This document shows, piece by piece, positions 44,994 to 53,947 of a DNA stretch of 64,000 bases (its first letter is position 1; the number at the start of each line of letters is the position of its first letter). The position numbers were made by a program, and so were the translations under genes. Under the pieces are notes generated by a model, which saw nothing but the letters and a program-made list of their open reading frames with translations, was not told the DNA's origin and ran no database searches. The DNA comes from Bombyx mori. Lineage: Eukaryota; Arthropoda; Insecta; Lepidoptera; Bombycidae. The stretch covers positions 9,486,001-9,550,000 of the forward strand of contig NC_085123.1 of assembly GCF_030269925.1 (NCBI RefSeq). Reading direction: 5' to 3'.

Positions 44994-47900
44994 CTAATTT
45001 GAATAATCCAACTGGGGAATGAGTTTTGTCACATGGTACAATCCCAAAGACTTTTTATTCTTTCCAGTGTTGATTCTACATACTGAATCTGATATCATTT
45101 CTTCGATCTCAAAAGGACCTATTCTTAGTTCATCCATTTTAGATCTGTTTAACTTATTACAGTCCATTATGTAAACCATATCACCTTTTTGAAACTTGTA
45201 ATTTATTCTGTTTTTGTCAAAAATAGCCTTGTTCAATTCATGTGATTTTTTTGATCTGAGATATGCTGTATGACGGTCTTTTTCCAGTTCTCCTGGTTCC
45301 ACTTGTTTTTTTATTAGATTCATTGGTAGTACATCGGTTGGTTCCCCACTTAACAGATATAGAGGCGAATAACCTGTCACTGTGTGGTTTGTTGAGTTGT
45401 AGGCTTTCACACAATCCATTGCCACGGTTGTCCAAGCTGTTCTTTTCTCTTTGCTATTCAGGACACATCTAATCCTATTTACCAGCGTCTGGTTCAACCT
45501 CTCATTATGACCATTTGAAAAAGGAGCATCTACTGCTGTAAAAATTAAATTAACAGAGTAGTCCTTTAAATATTTTTTAAACTCTTTTGAATTCAGTGCT
45601 GGATATTGATCAGAGAGCAATATTTCAACTTCATTATCCTTGATTACTTGGTCTACCAGTTTTATAAAGTCCTTAGCCAGTTGTGTCTTCGAGCATGATA
45701 TGTAAGCATAACGTGTGAAATGATCTATCAACAAATGTAGATACTTTTTTGAAGATCTGTTACCACCGAATCCTCCTATTGTATCTAGGGACATGATTTG
45801 GAAAGGTTTTTCTGCCGGTCCTAATTGTGACATGAGTCCATAATTCCTATTCAACCGTGATTTGTTTTTTATACAAACTTCACATTGACGGCAAATCAAT
45901 TTTATATTATCCAGTAGATTTGATGCTGTGTAGAAAGGTCTTATTTTTGACTCAATCTGATTTATTCCTACATGACACAAATGCTCATGCACCTTTTTTA
46001 TTAATATTTTACTGTAGTCTTCGGACAAAATGATTTTTTTCCTCTTGTTGTTCCTTTTGTAATATATACCATTTTCTCTAATAAAACTATGTCTGTTCTG
46101 TATATTTAGATTTTTGTTCTGGTCCTCCAATATTTCCTCAATCCTTACAATATTTACTGTTTTCAAATTATCTTCTTCGTTTTCGTGGCTTTCAAACACA
46201 GGATTTCTGCTTAAGCAGTCCGCTTCTATATTATTTCTACCAGGGTTGTATTTTATTTCAAAGTTGTATTGTGATAGGTAATGAGTCATGTCTCCCAGTT
46301 CATCATCTGTTCTGTTTTTTATGTTTAAATTTTCTAGTGGCTTGTGGTCCGTATAAATTGTGAACGATTTTCCTATTAGCCAGTGTTGCCAAAACTTTAA
46401 ACTTTCTTTAATGGCTAAGCATTCTAAAAATATGGCTTTCTTCTGCTTTTGTGATTCATTCAACTTCTTTGAAAAGTATGCCACTGGTTTGATTTCTCCA
46501 CATTTCTGTGTTTGTTTTAGTATTGCGCCAATTCCTTTTATACTTGCATCAGTGTATATAAAGGTTGTCGCTTCTCGATCGAAAATAGCAAGAATTGGGG
46601 CAGAGCATAAATTCTTTTTTATTGTTTGGAAAGCTTTTTCACAATCAGCTGACCAATCAAAATTGACGTTTTTCCTAAGTAGATTGTGTATTGGGTCAAG
46701 AGTTATTGTAGCATTCGGAATGTATTTATTATAAAAATTTACTTTACCTAGAAACTGTCTTATTTGTTTCTTGTTTTGTGGTGCTGCAAATTCTGCTATA
46801 GATCTGAGGTTATCTTTCAAAGGTGTGATTGTATTACCTTTTACTACGTGTCCCAAGAATTTTACAGACTGTGCTGCAAATTTACATTTTGTTAATTTCA
46901 GACGGAATCCTTCTTCAGCAACTGCATCCAGTAGTTTCGATAAATGGTTCATGTGATCACTAAAAGTTTTCGAAAACACCATAATATCATCAATATAATT
47001 AATCACAAAGCTTGACAGCTTATGTTTTCTTATTACATTAGTCAGGATTCTTTGAAAAATTGCCGGAGATGTTTTCAGTCCAAAGGGAAGGCAAGTCCAT
47101 TGATAATGACCTTCTTGTGTAACAAAGCCTGTCTTTTTTCTGTCGCTAATCCTTAATGGTATAGACCAAAAAGCAGAATTAATGTCGAGGGTGGTAAAAT
47201 ATTTACAGTTTATCGTTTTTACCATTAGATCTTCTATTAGAGGAAACGGCTGTGGCTGTGGGGTAATAATCTTATTAAGATCTCTAAAGTCAATACACAA
47301 TCTTGACTTCTTTCCTTCATCCCGTTTGAATGCCAATGTTACTGGTGCTGCGAATGGGCTGTAAGATTCTTCAATTAATTCTTTCTTTAGCAATTGTCCA
47401 ATTTGCTTTTCAATTTCTTCCTTATCATCTAAGGAGCATCTATATGGTCTTTTTGAGCAATATTTATCTATTTGTAGGTCTATAAATGCTTCATAGTTTT
47501 TCACTTGGCCTACATCATATTTATCTTTGGCAAATATGTGCTTATAATCATTTAATAATGTACTAATTTTCATTATTTGGTCATGTTCCAAGTAAGTAGT
47601 ATCTATATCAAAATTATTCACATCTATGCCCTCATTGAAATTTATTTCATAATTAAACTCCCTGGTTTCCATTTCTTTAGTGGGGCTGACATATTTATTT
47701 TCAGTTGGGTTGGCACCTTTCTGTAGTTGGATGTTTAAATTCCCATCATGAGTCAATCCAAACCGCTTTATTGTATCCAGTCCCAAAAGTAAATCATGAG
47801 TGAAGTTTTTATCCTTGCAAACGAATGCATTTATTTCTTTTTCAATATTCAGTATTTTTCCCTTTAATCTTATTAAACCTGTTGTTTTTCCCCCACCACC

Positions 47901-48062
47901 AATTGTATTGAATTTACTTTCTATGTAATTTTTCTTTGAATTTGTTACTTTTATTAATTTGGAATTTATTAAGGTTATATTTGAGCCAGGGTCATAAATA
48001 CCTGTGCAGTTCAATGTGTCATCCAGTGTAACTTCAACATCTATTAGTGGGGGAATATTTAG
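44994..48062 (-). CDS. Pol: protease, reverse transcriptase, RNase H, integrase
   Basis: The frame runs from the slippery site at 48062-48068 to a stop at 44994, about 1022 codons. There is no ATG near its start, so it is expected as a Gag-Pol fusion. Residue numbers here count from 48014. Protease motif YDPGSN (about 7-12; Pro where DTG or DSG is usual). Reverse transcriptase about 215-395, with TTLDINSAFW, LPFGLKTSPAIF and catalytic YIDD (340-343). RNase H about 480-605, with YTDAS and YTDHKPLE. Integrase zinc domain H676, H681, C708, C711, and a catalytic D744, D802, E838 triad with 35 residues between the last two (S-N-G-H-N-E). No chromodomain was recognised at the C-terminus. Order PR-RT-RH-IN is the Ty3/gypsy order. 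Confidence 0.9.
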   Translation of the reverse strand, partial: LNIPPLIDVEVTLDDTLNCTGIYDPGSNITLINSKLIKVTNSKKNYIESKFNTIGGGGKTTGLIRLKGKILNIEKEINAFVCKDKNFTHDLLLGLDTIKRFGLTHDGNLNIQLQKGANPTENKYVSPTKEMETREFNYEINFNEGIDVNNFDIDTTYLEHDQIMKISTLLNDYKHIFAKDKYDVGQVKNYEAFIDLQIDKYCSKRPYRCSLDDKEEIEKQIGQLLKKELIEESYSPFAAPVTLAFKRDEGKKSRLCIDFRDLNKIITPQPQPFPLIEDLMVKTINCKYFTTLDINSAFWSIPLRISDRKKTGFVTQEGHYQWTCLPFGLKTSPAIFQRILTNVIRKHKLSSFVINYIDDIMVFSKTFSDHMNHLSKLLDAVAEEGFRLKLTKCKFAAQSVKFLGHVVKGNTITPLKDNLRSIAEFAAPQNKKQIRQFLGKVNFYNKYIPNATITLDPIHNLLRKNVNFDWSADCEKAFQTIKKNLCSAPILAIFDREATTFIYTDASIKGIGAILKQTQKCGEIKPVAYFSKKLNESQKQKKAIFLECLAIKESLKFWQHWLIGKSFTIYTDHKPLENLNIKNRTDDELGDMTHYLSQYNFEIKYNPGRNNIEADCLSRNPVFESHENEEDNLKTVNIVRIEEILEDQNKNLNIQNRHSFIRENGIYYKRNNKRKKIILSEDYSKILIKKVHEHLCHVGINQIESKIRPFYTASNLLDNIKLICRQCEVCIKNKSRLNRNYGLMSQLGPAEKPFQIMSLDTIGGFGGNRSSKKYLHLLIDHFTRYAYISCSKTQLAKDFIKLVDQVIKDNEVEILLSDQYPALNSKEFKKYLKDYSVNLIFTAVDAPFSNGHNERLNQTLVNRIRCVLNSKEKRTAWTTVAMDCVKAYNSTNHTVTGYSPLYLLSGEPTDVLPMNLIKKQVEPGELEKDRHTAYLRSKKSHELNKAIFDKNRINYKFQKGDMVYIMDCNKLNRSKMDELRIGPFEIEEMISDSVCRINTGKNKKSLGLYHVTKLIPQLDYSN

Positions 48063-49174
48063 TTTTTTGTATCCTGAAATTCATCAATCTCCAACATCAA
48101 GTTTTTGCAGTGTCTTACACTGTCGTTACTCTTCTTGTCTTCTTTGAACCAGCACAAATCTTCAGAGTGAAATCTGTTTTTCTTTCCCATCTTGTAACAT
48201 ATTTGACAAGGTATTTTTTTTTTATATTCAGCTTCTGTTTTAGTCCAGCTTTTCTTTTCAGTAAAATGTTTTTGTACATATTTATTCTGACTTTCATGCA
48301 TCCGTAAGGCATTAAATAGAAGAGTTGGGTCGGTTACCTCTTGTCTATCTAGTTTACTTGTAATATAAGTTGGCAATCCTATAACAATTAAATCAGTGAG
48401 AGTTCTGGTATCTATATCACTATTATACTCGAGTAACAATCTCTGCTTTTTCAATGCATATTCCAGAAGAGAGCCATTTAAATGTTTGAAACTCAATGCA
48501 TACATTACAGAGGACCAACTTTTATCTGCGAACGTGTTTAGGAAACTTGCTTGCCATATTTGCCACATCGAGTTTAAGCTGTGTTTAATTAACATAGACT
48601 CATACCAGTCACTTTCTGAGTCATTTAAAAATAATCTCAAAGCACTAATTTTCTCTGTATCATCATTTAAATCAAATCTTGTACATTCACTCTCAAAATT
48701 TTGCAACCATTGTTTGGCGTTAGTGATTTTGTTATCAAACTTCTTTAAAACAAATTTTTCATTCAATTTGCTTAACTTGTTATGTTTTTCTTTGTTGACC
48801 TTGGTTTTATCACTTAATTTCTCTAATATTTCTAATAATTTTCCATCTGTAATAGATTGGCTTGTGACTTGAGTCATTTCTTGTAATAAATAATCATTAA
48901 ATACCATATTTTCAGCATCATCCATGTATAGTGCTAAAACATCACTTGGCATGGACATCCACATCTTTCTATTATGACCTCTTCTCTGTAATGTTTTTTT
49001 TATTTTCAAAAATTCTGGTAACTTTACCAATTGAGGGTGATGTTTCGCTGCTTGCAAACATGGTGGTATGAGATATGTTGTTCCATCTTCTTTTGTTACT
49101 GATTTTATAATCAAGATGTTATTCTTCGGGTCTTCATCTGCCGCCAGCTCAACTTCAAATTGTAATTTTTTCAT
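48059..49174 (-). CDS. Gag (capsid/nucleocapsid) of the gypsy-type element
   Basis: 371 residues from ATG at 49174, 40 bases inside the 5' LTR. The N-terminal half is Lys- and Leu-rich. The middle (residues about 140-290; WLQNFESECTRFDLNDD, ALRLFLNDSESDWYESML) resembles the capsid region of Ty3-type Gag. Near the end is a zinc-knuckle-like CQICYKMGKKNRFHSEDLC with spacing C-x2-C-x9-H-x4-C, longer than the standard C-x2-C-x4-H-x4-C. The last codons sit on A AAA AAC TAA, so part of the product should shift into pol. Confidence 0.85.
   Translation of the reverse strand: MKKLQFEVELAADEDPKNNILIIKSVTKEDGTTYLIPPCLQAAKHHPQLVKLPEFLKIKKTLQRRGHNRKMWMSMPSDVLALYMDDAENMVFNDYLLQEMTQVTSQSITDGKLLEILEKLSDKTKVNKEKHNKLSKLNEKFVLKKFDNKITNAKQWLQNFESECTRFDLNDDTEKISALRLFLNDSESDWYESMLIKHSLNSMWQIWQASFLNTFADKSWSSVMYALSFKHLNGSLLEYALKKQRLLLEYNSDIDTRTLTDLIVIGLPTYITSKLDRQEVTDPTLLFNALRMHESQNKYVQKHFTEKKSWTKTEAEYKKKIPCQICYKMGKKNRFHSEDLCWFKEDKKSNDSVRHCKNLMLEIDEFQDTKN
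48062..48068 (-). other. -1 ribosomal frameshift site A AAA AAC
   Basis: The heptamer lies in Gag phase (X XXY YYZ) directly before the gag TAA stop at 48059-48061. Pol is open in the -1 frame from an upstream stop about 15 bases away through the heptamer. A AAA AAC is one of the best-known eukaryotic -1 slippery sequences. A downstream stimulatory fold was not assessed. Confidence 0.8.
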
Positions 49175-49203
49175 GATCTACTATTATCCAATCAAACTCT
49201 GAC

Positions 49204-49214
49204 AATTGTCGATT
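49204..49214 (-). other. Candidate primer-binding site, complementary to the LTR
   Basis: Minus-strand AATCGACAATT abuts the 5' LTR. It does not begin TGG, as a tRNA 3'-end site would. It is the exact complement of AATTGTCGATT within the LTR in element sense (plus coordinates 49341-49351 and 44807-44817). This suggests Tf1-like self-priming or use of an internal tRNA region. Confidence 0.55.
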
Positions 49215-49494
49215 TGTAATATGTCAGATGGTACTGGAGTAAATAACGCAAATTTGATTTATCTAAAAATAGAAAAGTTTATTGTTATTATAAAATTAAA
49301 CACTAAAAACATTGTGAATCTATTTACCTAAAAATAGAAAAATCGACAATTAAAGGTTTTTTACTTCCAATATTTCATAAATCACTTCACGGTTAAGATC
49401 AAATTCTCTATCTGAGTGTGTCAGTGCCAATGTCATTCTTATATATCATCTTACTCTATGGCCACGTACACAACATGCAGTTTACAAGCTTACA
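49215..49494 (-). repeat. 5' LTR of the gypsy-type element
   Basis: 280 bp, the partner of 44681-44960. In element orientation it carries tatataag near position 50, a TCAGA initiator-like site about 30 bases on, and AATAAA near position 210. Confidence 0.9.
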
Positions 49495-49697
49495 TATGTA
49501 TGTGTGACAAATACATGGTAGTGTGTGTATTGTTTTTTTTATTGATTTAATGTGTTATTTATATAAAATTTTAAAAATATGTTAGCATTCTGCACTCCTT
49601 CTCTATACTCTCTATAAATGTGGGAAATTTCATACGCCTCCGGCCGCGCAATTTTCGTAAAAAAGTGTACAAAGTTTTTTCTTCACGTATTAATAGA

Positions 49698-50439
49698 CAA
49701 GTTTACGATTTGTTGTTTGTTGAAGATGTAGATTAAAATAGACAAAAACATTCAATCTTAAATCGTACTGAAGAACAAAGTTATTTTTTTAAATAATAAA
49801 TGAGATGTTCTACACCAAGAAGTCAAAGGTATCGCCGTGCGAATATCGTGACAAAAATTCAAAGACCTCATTAGTCCTAAAACAACATTAACTTGTGACT
49901 TGAACAAACAGGGGTCCACAGAAATCAAAACCCGACTCCGCGTTGTATAAAACATCGCAGAAGTTGGTGAGGACGTGGGTCCCTTTGACCGCACCGCTTC
50001 ACAGGTTGATCTAAGGGATGACATTTAAAGTTCACTTTTGGGACGTGTAGTACCGTTTTCGCGGAATATAATGAGATGAAATTTCATTTATCTTGACAGT
50101 TTTAACACTTGCAGGTAAAATTTTGTTTTAATGGATTTTGTTACGAGTTAAAACTATGTGAATAACTATGATTAACGCATTCTCACATAAACGTTCAGTT
50201 CTTACTAAATATAAGTCACCGATTCTCTAATTTATTCTGAACCAAATAAGAGATGCGTAATTCTTTGATAAAGAAAATAGTACAAGTAGTTTGATGTAGT
50301 AGTAAAGTTTGAGTTATGGTTAATTCAGACACGTTCCTTTCCGATATTGTTTGTGTAAAATGAATTATGACCCGGTGTTGATTCTTGCCGAAAAAAGGAT
50401 TCTTGATTGTGAAGTCTGATGCTGTTAAGATTCAAAATG
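49698..50439. other. No gene recognised
   Basis: AT-rich. Nothing supported. Confidence 0.4.
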
Positions 50440-50920
50440 TTAATAATCACCTTCCACCTTCTTATGTGTGTTGTTTTTTTTTATCACAAACTAACGTTTA
50501 TGGTACACACTTGAGCTGATGTTTTGAAAAATTTGCTCCAAAAAGGGCTTAAGTAACAATACCTCATACTCCACCGAACAATCGTTAAAGTCGGATAATG
50601 CTAACGCTGTCACACGATTAGCGCTTTTTATATTCATTCCCCTAGATAAGCCATTTTGCTTTCGGAACAGATTTCTTTAGACTCTTTCCTTTATTGCTTT
50701 GATCGTTTTTTTAAGTTCAAAACTTACGTAGACGGCCAGATTGTTTTCTCACTAGTTTAGAATATTTCACTATTCTTATCGAATCCTGTTCTCCTAGCAT
50801 TCGACCGATACCAAGCTGATTGAGTAAAAATGTAGTTGGCTCCATATCTACATTGTGTAATGCTATTGCAGCAATCCGGTTCTGTTTTAATGGTCGAAGA
50901 ATATTTAACAAAGATTGGCG
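50440..50920 (-). pseudogene. Decayed mariner-type transposase remnant
   Basis: The minus-strand frame from about 50910 aligns by eye with the N-terminus of the mariner at 52266-53571: LKQNRIAAIALH versus LKEDRVAVIALH, and QSGRLRK versus RSGRPRS. After a frame change, IKAIKERV, stop, RNLFRKQ parallels IKAVKARIQRNPKRKQ. Many stops follow, and similarity is lost towards 50440. Same orientation as the better-preserved mariner. Terminal repeats were not found. The R1-clade LINE inserted just upstream of it. Confidence 0.6.
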
Positions 50921-50989
50921 CAAAAATTCGTAAACGCAATGAATATTGACAATGATAGTTTTCAATTTCAATGGTTACATTGTATTGTG

Positions 50990-51760
50990 GTGCGATCAAT
51001 GGCCCTATACGGGGCGCCCGTGTGGGGCCAGTCCCTGGCCGTGGGGGTGGCGAGGCTGCTGCAAAAGCCGCAACGCACCATCGCGGTCAGGGTCATTCGT
51101 GGTTATCGCACCATCTCCTTCGAGGTGGCGTGTCTACTGGCTGGGACGCCGCCTTGGGTTCTGGAAGCGGAGGCGCTCGCCGCTGACTATCAGTGGCGGG
51201 CTGACCTTCGTGCCCGGGGCGTGGCGCGTCCCAGCCCCAGTGTGGTCAGAGCGCGGAGGGCCCAATCTCGGCGGTCCGTGCTGGAATCATGGTCCAGGCG
51301 GCTGGCCGATCCTTCGGCTGGTCGTAGGACCGTCGAGGCGATTCGCCCAGTCCTTGTGGATTGGGTGAATCGTGACAGAGGACGCCTCACTTTCCGGCTC
51401 ACGCAGGTTCTCACTGGGCATGGTTGCTTCGGTGAGTTCCTGCACCGGATCAGAGCCGAGCCGACGGCAGAGTGCCACCATTGTGATTGCGACTTGGATA
51501 CGGCAGAGCATACGCTCGTAGCCTGCCCCGCATGGGAGGGGTGGCGCCGTGTCCTCGTCGCAAAAATAGGAAACGACTTGTCGTTGCCGAGTGTTGTGGC
51601 ATCGATGCTCGGCGACGACGAGTCGTGGAAGGCGATGCTCGACTTCTGCGAGTGCACCATCTCGCAGAAGGAGGCGGCGGGGCGCGTTAGAGACGCGCAA
51701 GCCCGCCGCTGTCGAGCGGGGGCCAGGGAGGCGGATCTCGCCCAAGCCCTGGCCCTCTAA
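50990..51760 (+). CDS. R1-clade ORF2 C-terminal portion (partial)
   Basis: 256 codons to a natural stop. It starts inside the thumb/connector region (ALYGAPVWGQS, RVIRGYRTISFEVACLLAG), typical of R1-clade proteins, and continues to the CCHC finger CHHCDCDLDTAEHTLVAC and an Arg-rich end. The catalytic reverse transcriptase and endonuclease are missing through 5' truncation, so it cannot move itself. An upstream ATG at 50915 is in host DNA. Confidence 0.85.
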   Translation: MRSMALYGAPVWGQSLAVGVARLLQKPQRTIAVRVIRGYRTISFEVACLLAGTPPWVLEAEALAADYQWRADLRARGVARPSPSVVRARRAQSRRSVLESWSRRLADPSAGRRTVEAIRPVLVDWVNRDRGRLTFRLTQVLTGHGCFGEFLHRIRAEPTAECHHCDCDLDTAEHTLVACPAWEGWRRVLVAKIGNDLSLPSVVASMLGDDESWKAMLDFCECTISQKEAAGRVRDAQARRCRAGAREADLAQALAL

Positions 51761-52197
51761 GTGTTTCGGGTCCCCCTCATATGTCGGTCTGGGGACCGGC
51801 GAGGGGGACCTAAGAAGACGTCGTGCAAGCTGCTCTGCACGCGTTTTACGCAAGAGCATCCGGGTGATGGAAGGCCGGCTATCCTCGACCCACGCTGGTT
51901 CTGACCCAGTGGGGTATTCCGTAGGATAGCTCACTCTAACCGGCGCCATCTAGGCGGGCTCCGGATAGCCTGCCGACCGAGAGGGCTGGTGGTCGTGGCG
52001 CCGACGACCGCCAGTCCGGCGTCCCAAGGGGGGGGTGATGGGAGAGATGTGCTCCGCACTAAACACTTCACTTTCCCCCCTTTGCCTTTTCATGAGTTCT
52101 GTCTCATGTGAGGTTTGGACGTTGGTTGTTGAGCGACAGGAGGTTTTTTCGACTCCGACATGCTCCGCCCGCCGTCAATAAAAAAAAAAAAAAAAAA
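50990..52197 (+). mobile_element. R1-clade LINE, 5'-truncated, with 13-bp TSD
   Basis: Contains an ORF2 C-terminal half, a GC-rich 3' UTR and poly(A) at 52180-52197. The direct repeat acattgtattgtg at 50977-50989 and 52198-52210 is a perfect TSD. It is the longest copy of the family also seen at 35930 and 61052. The insertion is not in 28S rDNA. Confidence 0.88.
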
Positions 52198-52265
52198 ACA
52201 TTGTATTGTGATGTAATAATATTTTATTTTAGCCGTATTAGTGGTCTAACTAATATATATATATA

Positions 52266-53571
52266 CCTAGTCAGGTCATACATTCTGTCACATGTTTAAT
52301 GTCAAATAATTGAAACAAGTTTATTCATTATGTAATCATTCATATACCGAAATGAACTTAACAAAACATAGATTCTTATGACACTAAAGTTTATTCAAAA
52401 TGACCTCCGTGATTTTGAATACAGGCCTTCAATCTGCGCGGCCAGTCGTCTATCGCAGCACGAACGAGGTCCATGTCAATATCGGCGGCTGCCTTAATCA
52501 AGGATGTCTTGAGTGACTCCAAATTGGGATGAGGCTTTGAGCACGCCTTTTCCTCCAAGTGTTGCCATATCTTGTAATCTAACGGATTCAAATCTGGACT
52601 GGAGGAGGACCAGTCTTCGTGCCGGATGAAGTCGATTTCACGCGCCGCCAGCCAGTCTTGTGTGCTCTTCGCTCTATGGCTGGCGCCGAATCTTGTTGGA
52701 ATACCCAGTGCCTGTTATTGAACATGGTATGAGAAACAGGTTCCACAAGGTTCGTCAGGACTGTATTTTGATACACAACTGCATCGTTTTTACACCTTTC
52801 TCACAAAAATGTACCTCTGTTAAGCCCCAATAAGAAACTCCCAACCATACCATGAGCGAGGATGGAAAATGACCTCGTTGGACACGCGGAATACGGTTGC
52901 TCGCTTCTTCACTACTGTGTGCGTACACCTTATCATTTTGTCTGTTGTAGCTCTCTTCTACGGTAAAAACTTTTTCATCCAAAAAAAGAATTACCCGATA
53001 TTTTTTTCCCGCGTACCGCTTCAACAAAGCGCGGCATCTCTTCAGTCTCAGATCCATTAGACGAGCATTCAAACGATGTCTTGTTTTTCTTCGATATGCC
53101 CGAAGCCCTAAGTCTTCATTTAACACCCTTTTCACCGTGGTTCTGCTTAACCCCATCTGAAGGGCCAACAGTTTCTGCTTACGTTTGGGATTTCTTTGAA
53201 TTCGCGCCTTCACAGCTTTTATCACTGCTGGAGTCCTAACAGACCGAGGGCGACCACTTCTTGACCTGTCATCTATACTAGAGTCTTCATTGTATCGTTT
53301 GATGGTACGATAAGCGAATCTTTTGGTTATATTCAAATTTTTCAGTATGTTACAAATTTGAATTGGCGCGTAACCGCAACGATGCAACGCAATAACTGCA
53401 ACACGGTCTTCTTTAAGCGTCCACTCCATATTTAAAAATGAGTAAAATTCTTAAAAGTATACATTTTTATTTTCATGAACAATTCGATATTCGAATTCAA
53501 TAAACTTTTTTGTGGCCAGCATACTAAAAGAAAAGTTTTTACTGTATGACAATACTTATGACCTGACTAGG
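52266..53571 (-). mobile_element. mariner element of the maT/DD37D type, near complete
   Basis: 1306 bp with imperfect inverted ends: cctagtcaggtcata is exact in both, and the match extends to about 25 bases with four mismatches. It is flanked by TA inside (TA)n on both sides, the usual mariner target. The transposase pseudogene lies on the minus strand. It is 55 bases from the 3' TSD of the R1-clade LINE. Confidence 0.88.
52391..53429 (-). pseudogene. mariner transposase with two single-base deletions
   Basis: The frame opens at 53429 with an N-terminal paired-type helix-turn-helix region (residues 1-110), a GRPR-like motif (59-62) and the first catalytic Asp in FLDEK (151). One-base losses near 52784 and near 52677 shift the frame. 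The second Asp is in FQQDSAP and the third in NPLDYKIW. Allowing for the second deletion, 37 residues separate them, the spacing of the maT/mori lineage (DD37D) known from Bombyx (Bmmar1-like). As it stands it cannot make full-length enzyme, but the inverted ends are well kept, so it could be mobilised in trans. Confidence 0.85.
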
Positions 53572-53702
53572 TATATATATATATACAATATGTTCTATGA
53601 TCGAAAGGTGTTTCTAAGATCGAGAAACTTGTCTCTTTAGTAACTATATATTTAGTGAGTTTATAATCTGAAGTTAACGTACTCCGCACAATATATGATT
53701 TT

Positions 53703-53947
53703 TAACTGGTGGTAGGACCTTTTGTGAGTCCGTGCAGGTAGGTACCACCACCCCGCCTATTTCTGCCGTGAAGCAGTAATGCGTTTCGGTTTGAAGGGTG
53801 GAGCAGCCGTTGTAACTATACTGAGACCTTAGAACTTATATCTCAAGGTGGGTGGCGCATTTACGTTGTCGATGTCTATGGGCTCCAGTAACACTTAACA
53901 TCAGGTGGGCTGTGAGCTCGTCCACCCAGCTAAGCATTAAAAAAATT
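53703..53947 (+). repeat. Bm1 SINE, 5'-truncated
   Basis: From aactggtggtaggacctttt to aagcattaaaaaaa; close to the other Bm1 tails. The ORF at 53852-54283 begins in it and has no known domain. Confidence 0.75.

Larger units (their letters stand above)
44681..49494 (-). mobile_element. Complete Ty3/gypsy-type LTR retrotransposon
   Basis: 4814 bp, minus strand. LTRs of 280 bp at each end look identical on direct reading. They begin TG and end CA, with TSD TATG at 44677-44680 and 49495-49498. Internal order is 5' LTR (49215-49494), candidate primer site (49204-49214), gag (48059-49174), pol in the -1 frame (44994-48062), a polypurine tract and the 3' LTR. No envelope gene. Gag and pol are uninterrupted. 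In element orientation the LTR has tatataag, an initiator-like tcagata about 30 bases later and AATAAA. All parts needed for transposition appear present, so it may be active or very recently active. Confidence 0.9.
44438..49697 (-). mobile_element. Non-autonomous Helitron-like element, family H2 copy 3, split by an LTR retrotransposon
   Basis: The halves 44438-44680 and 49499-49697 together match copies 3810-4227 and 27339-27758 end to end. The CTAG end is mutated (CTGG). The LTR element sits between them with a 4-bp TSD. Confidence 0.7.

Noticed and set aside
46360..46734. 124-codon plus-strand ORF within pol
   Set aside because: Antisense shadow of the RNase H region of the gypsy-type element.
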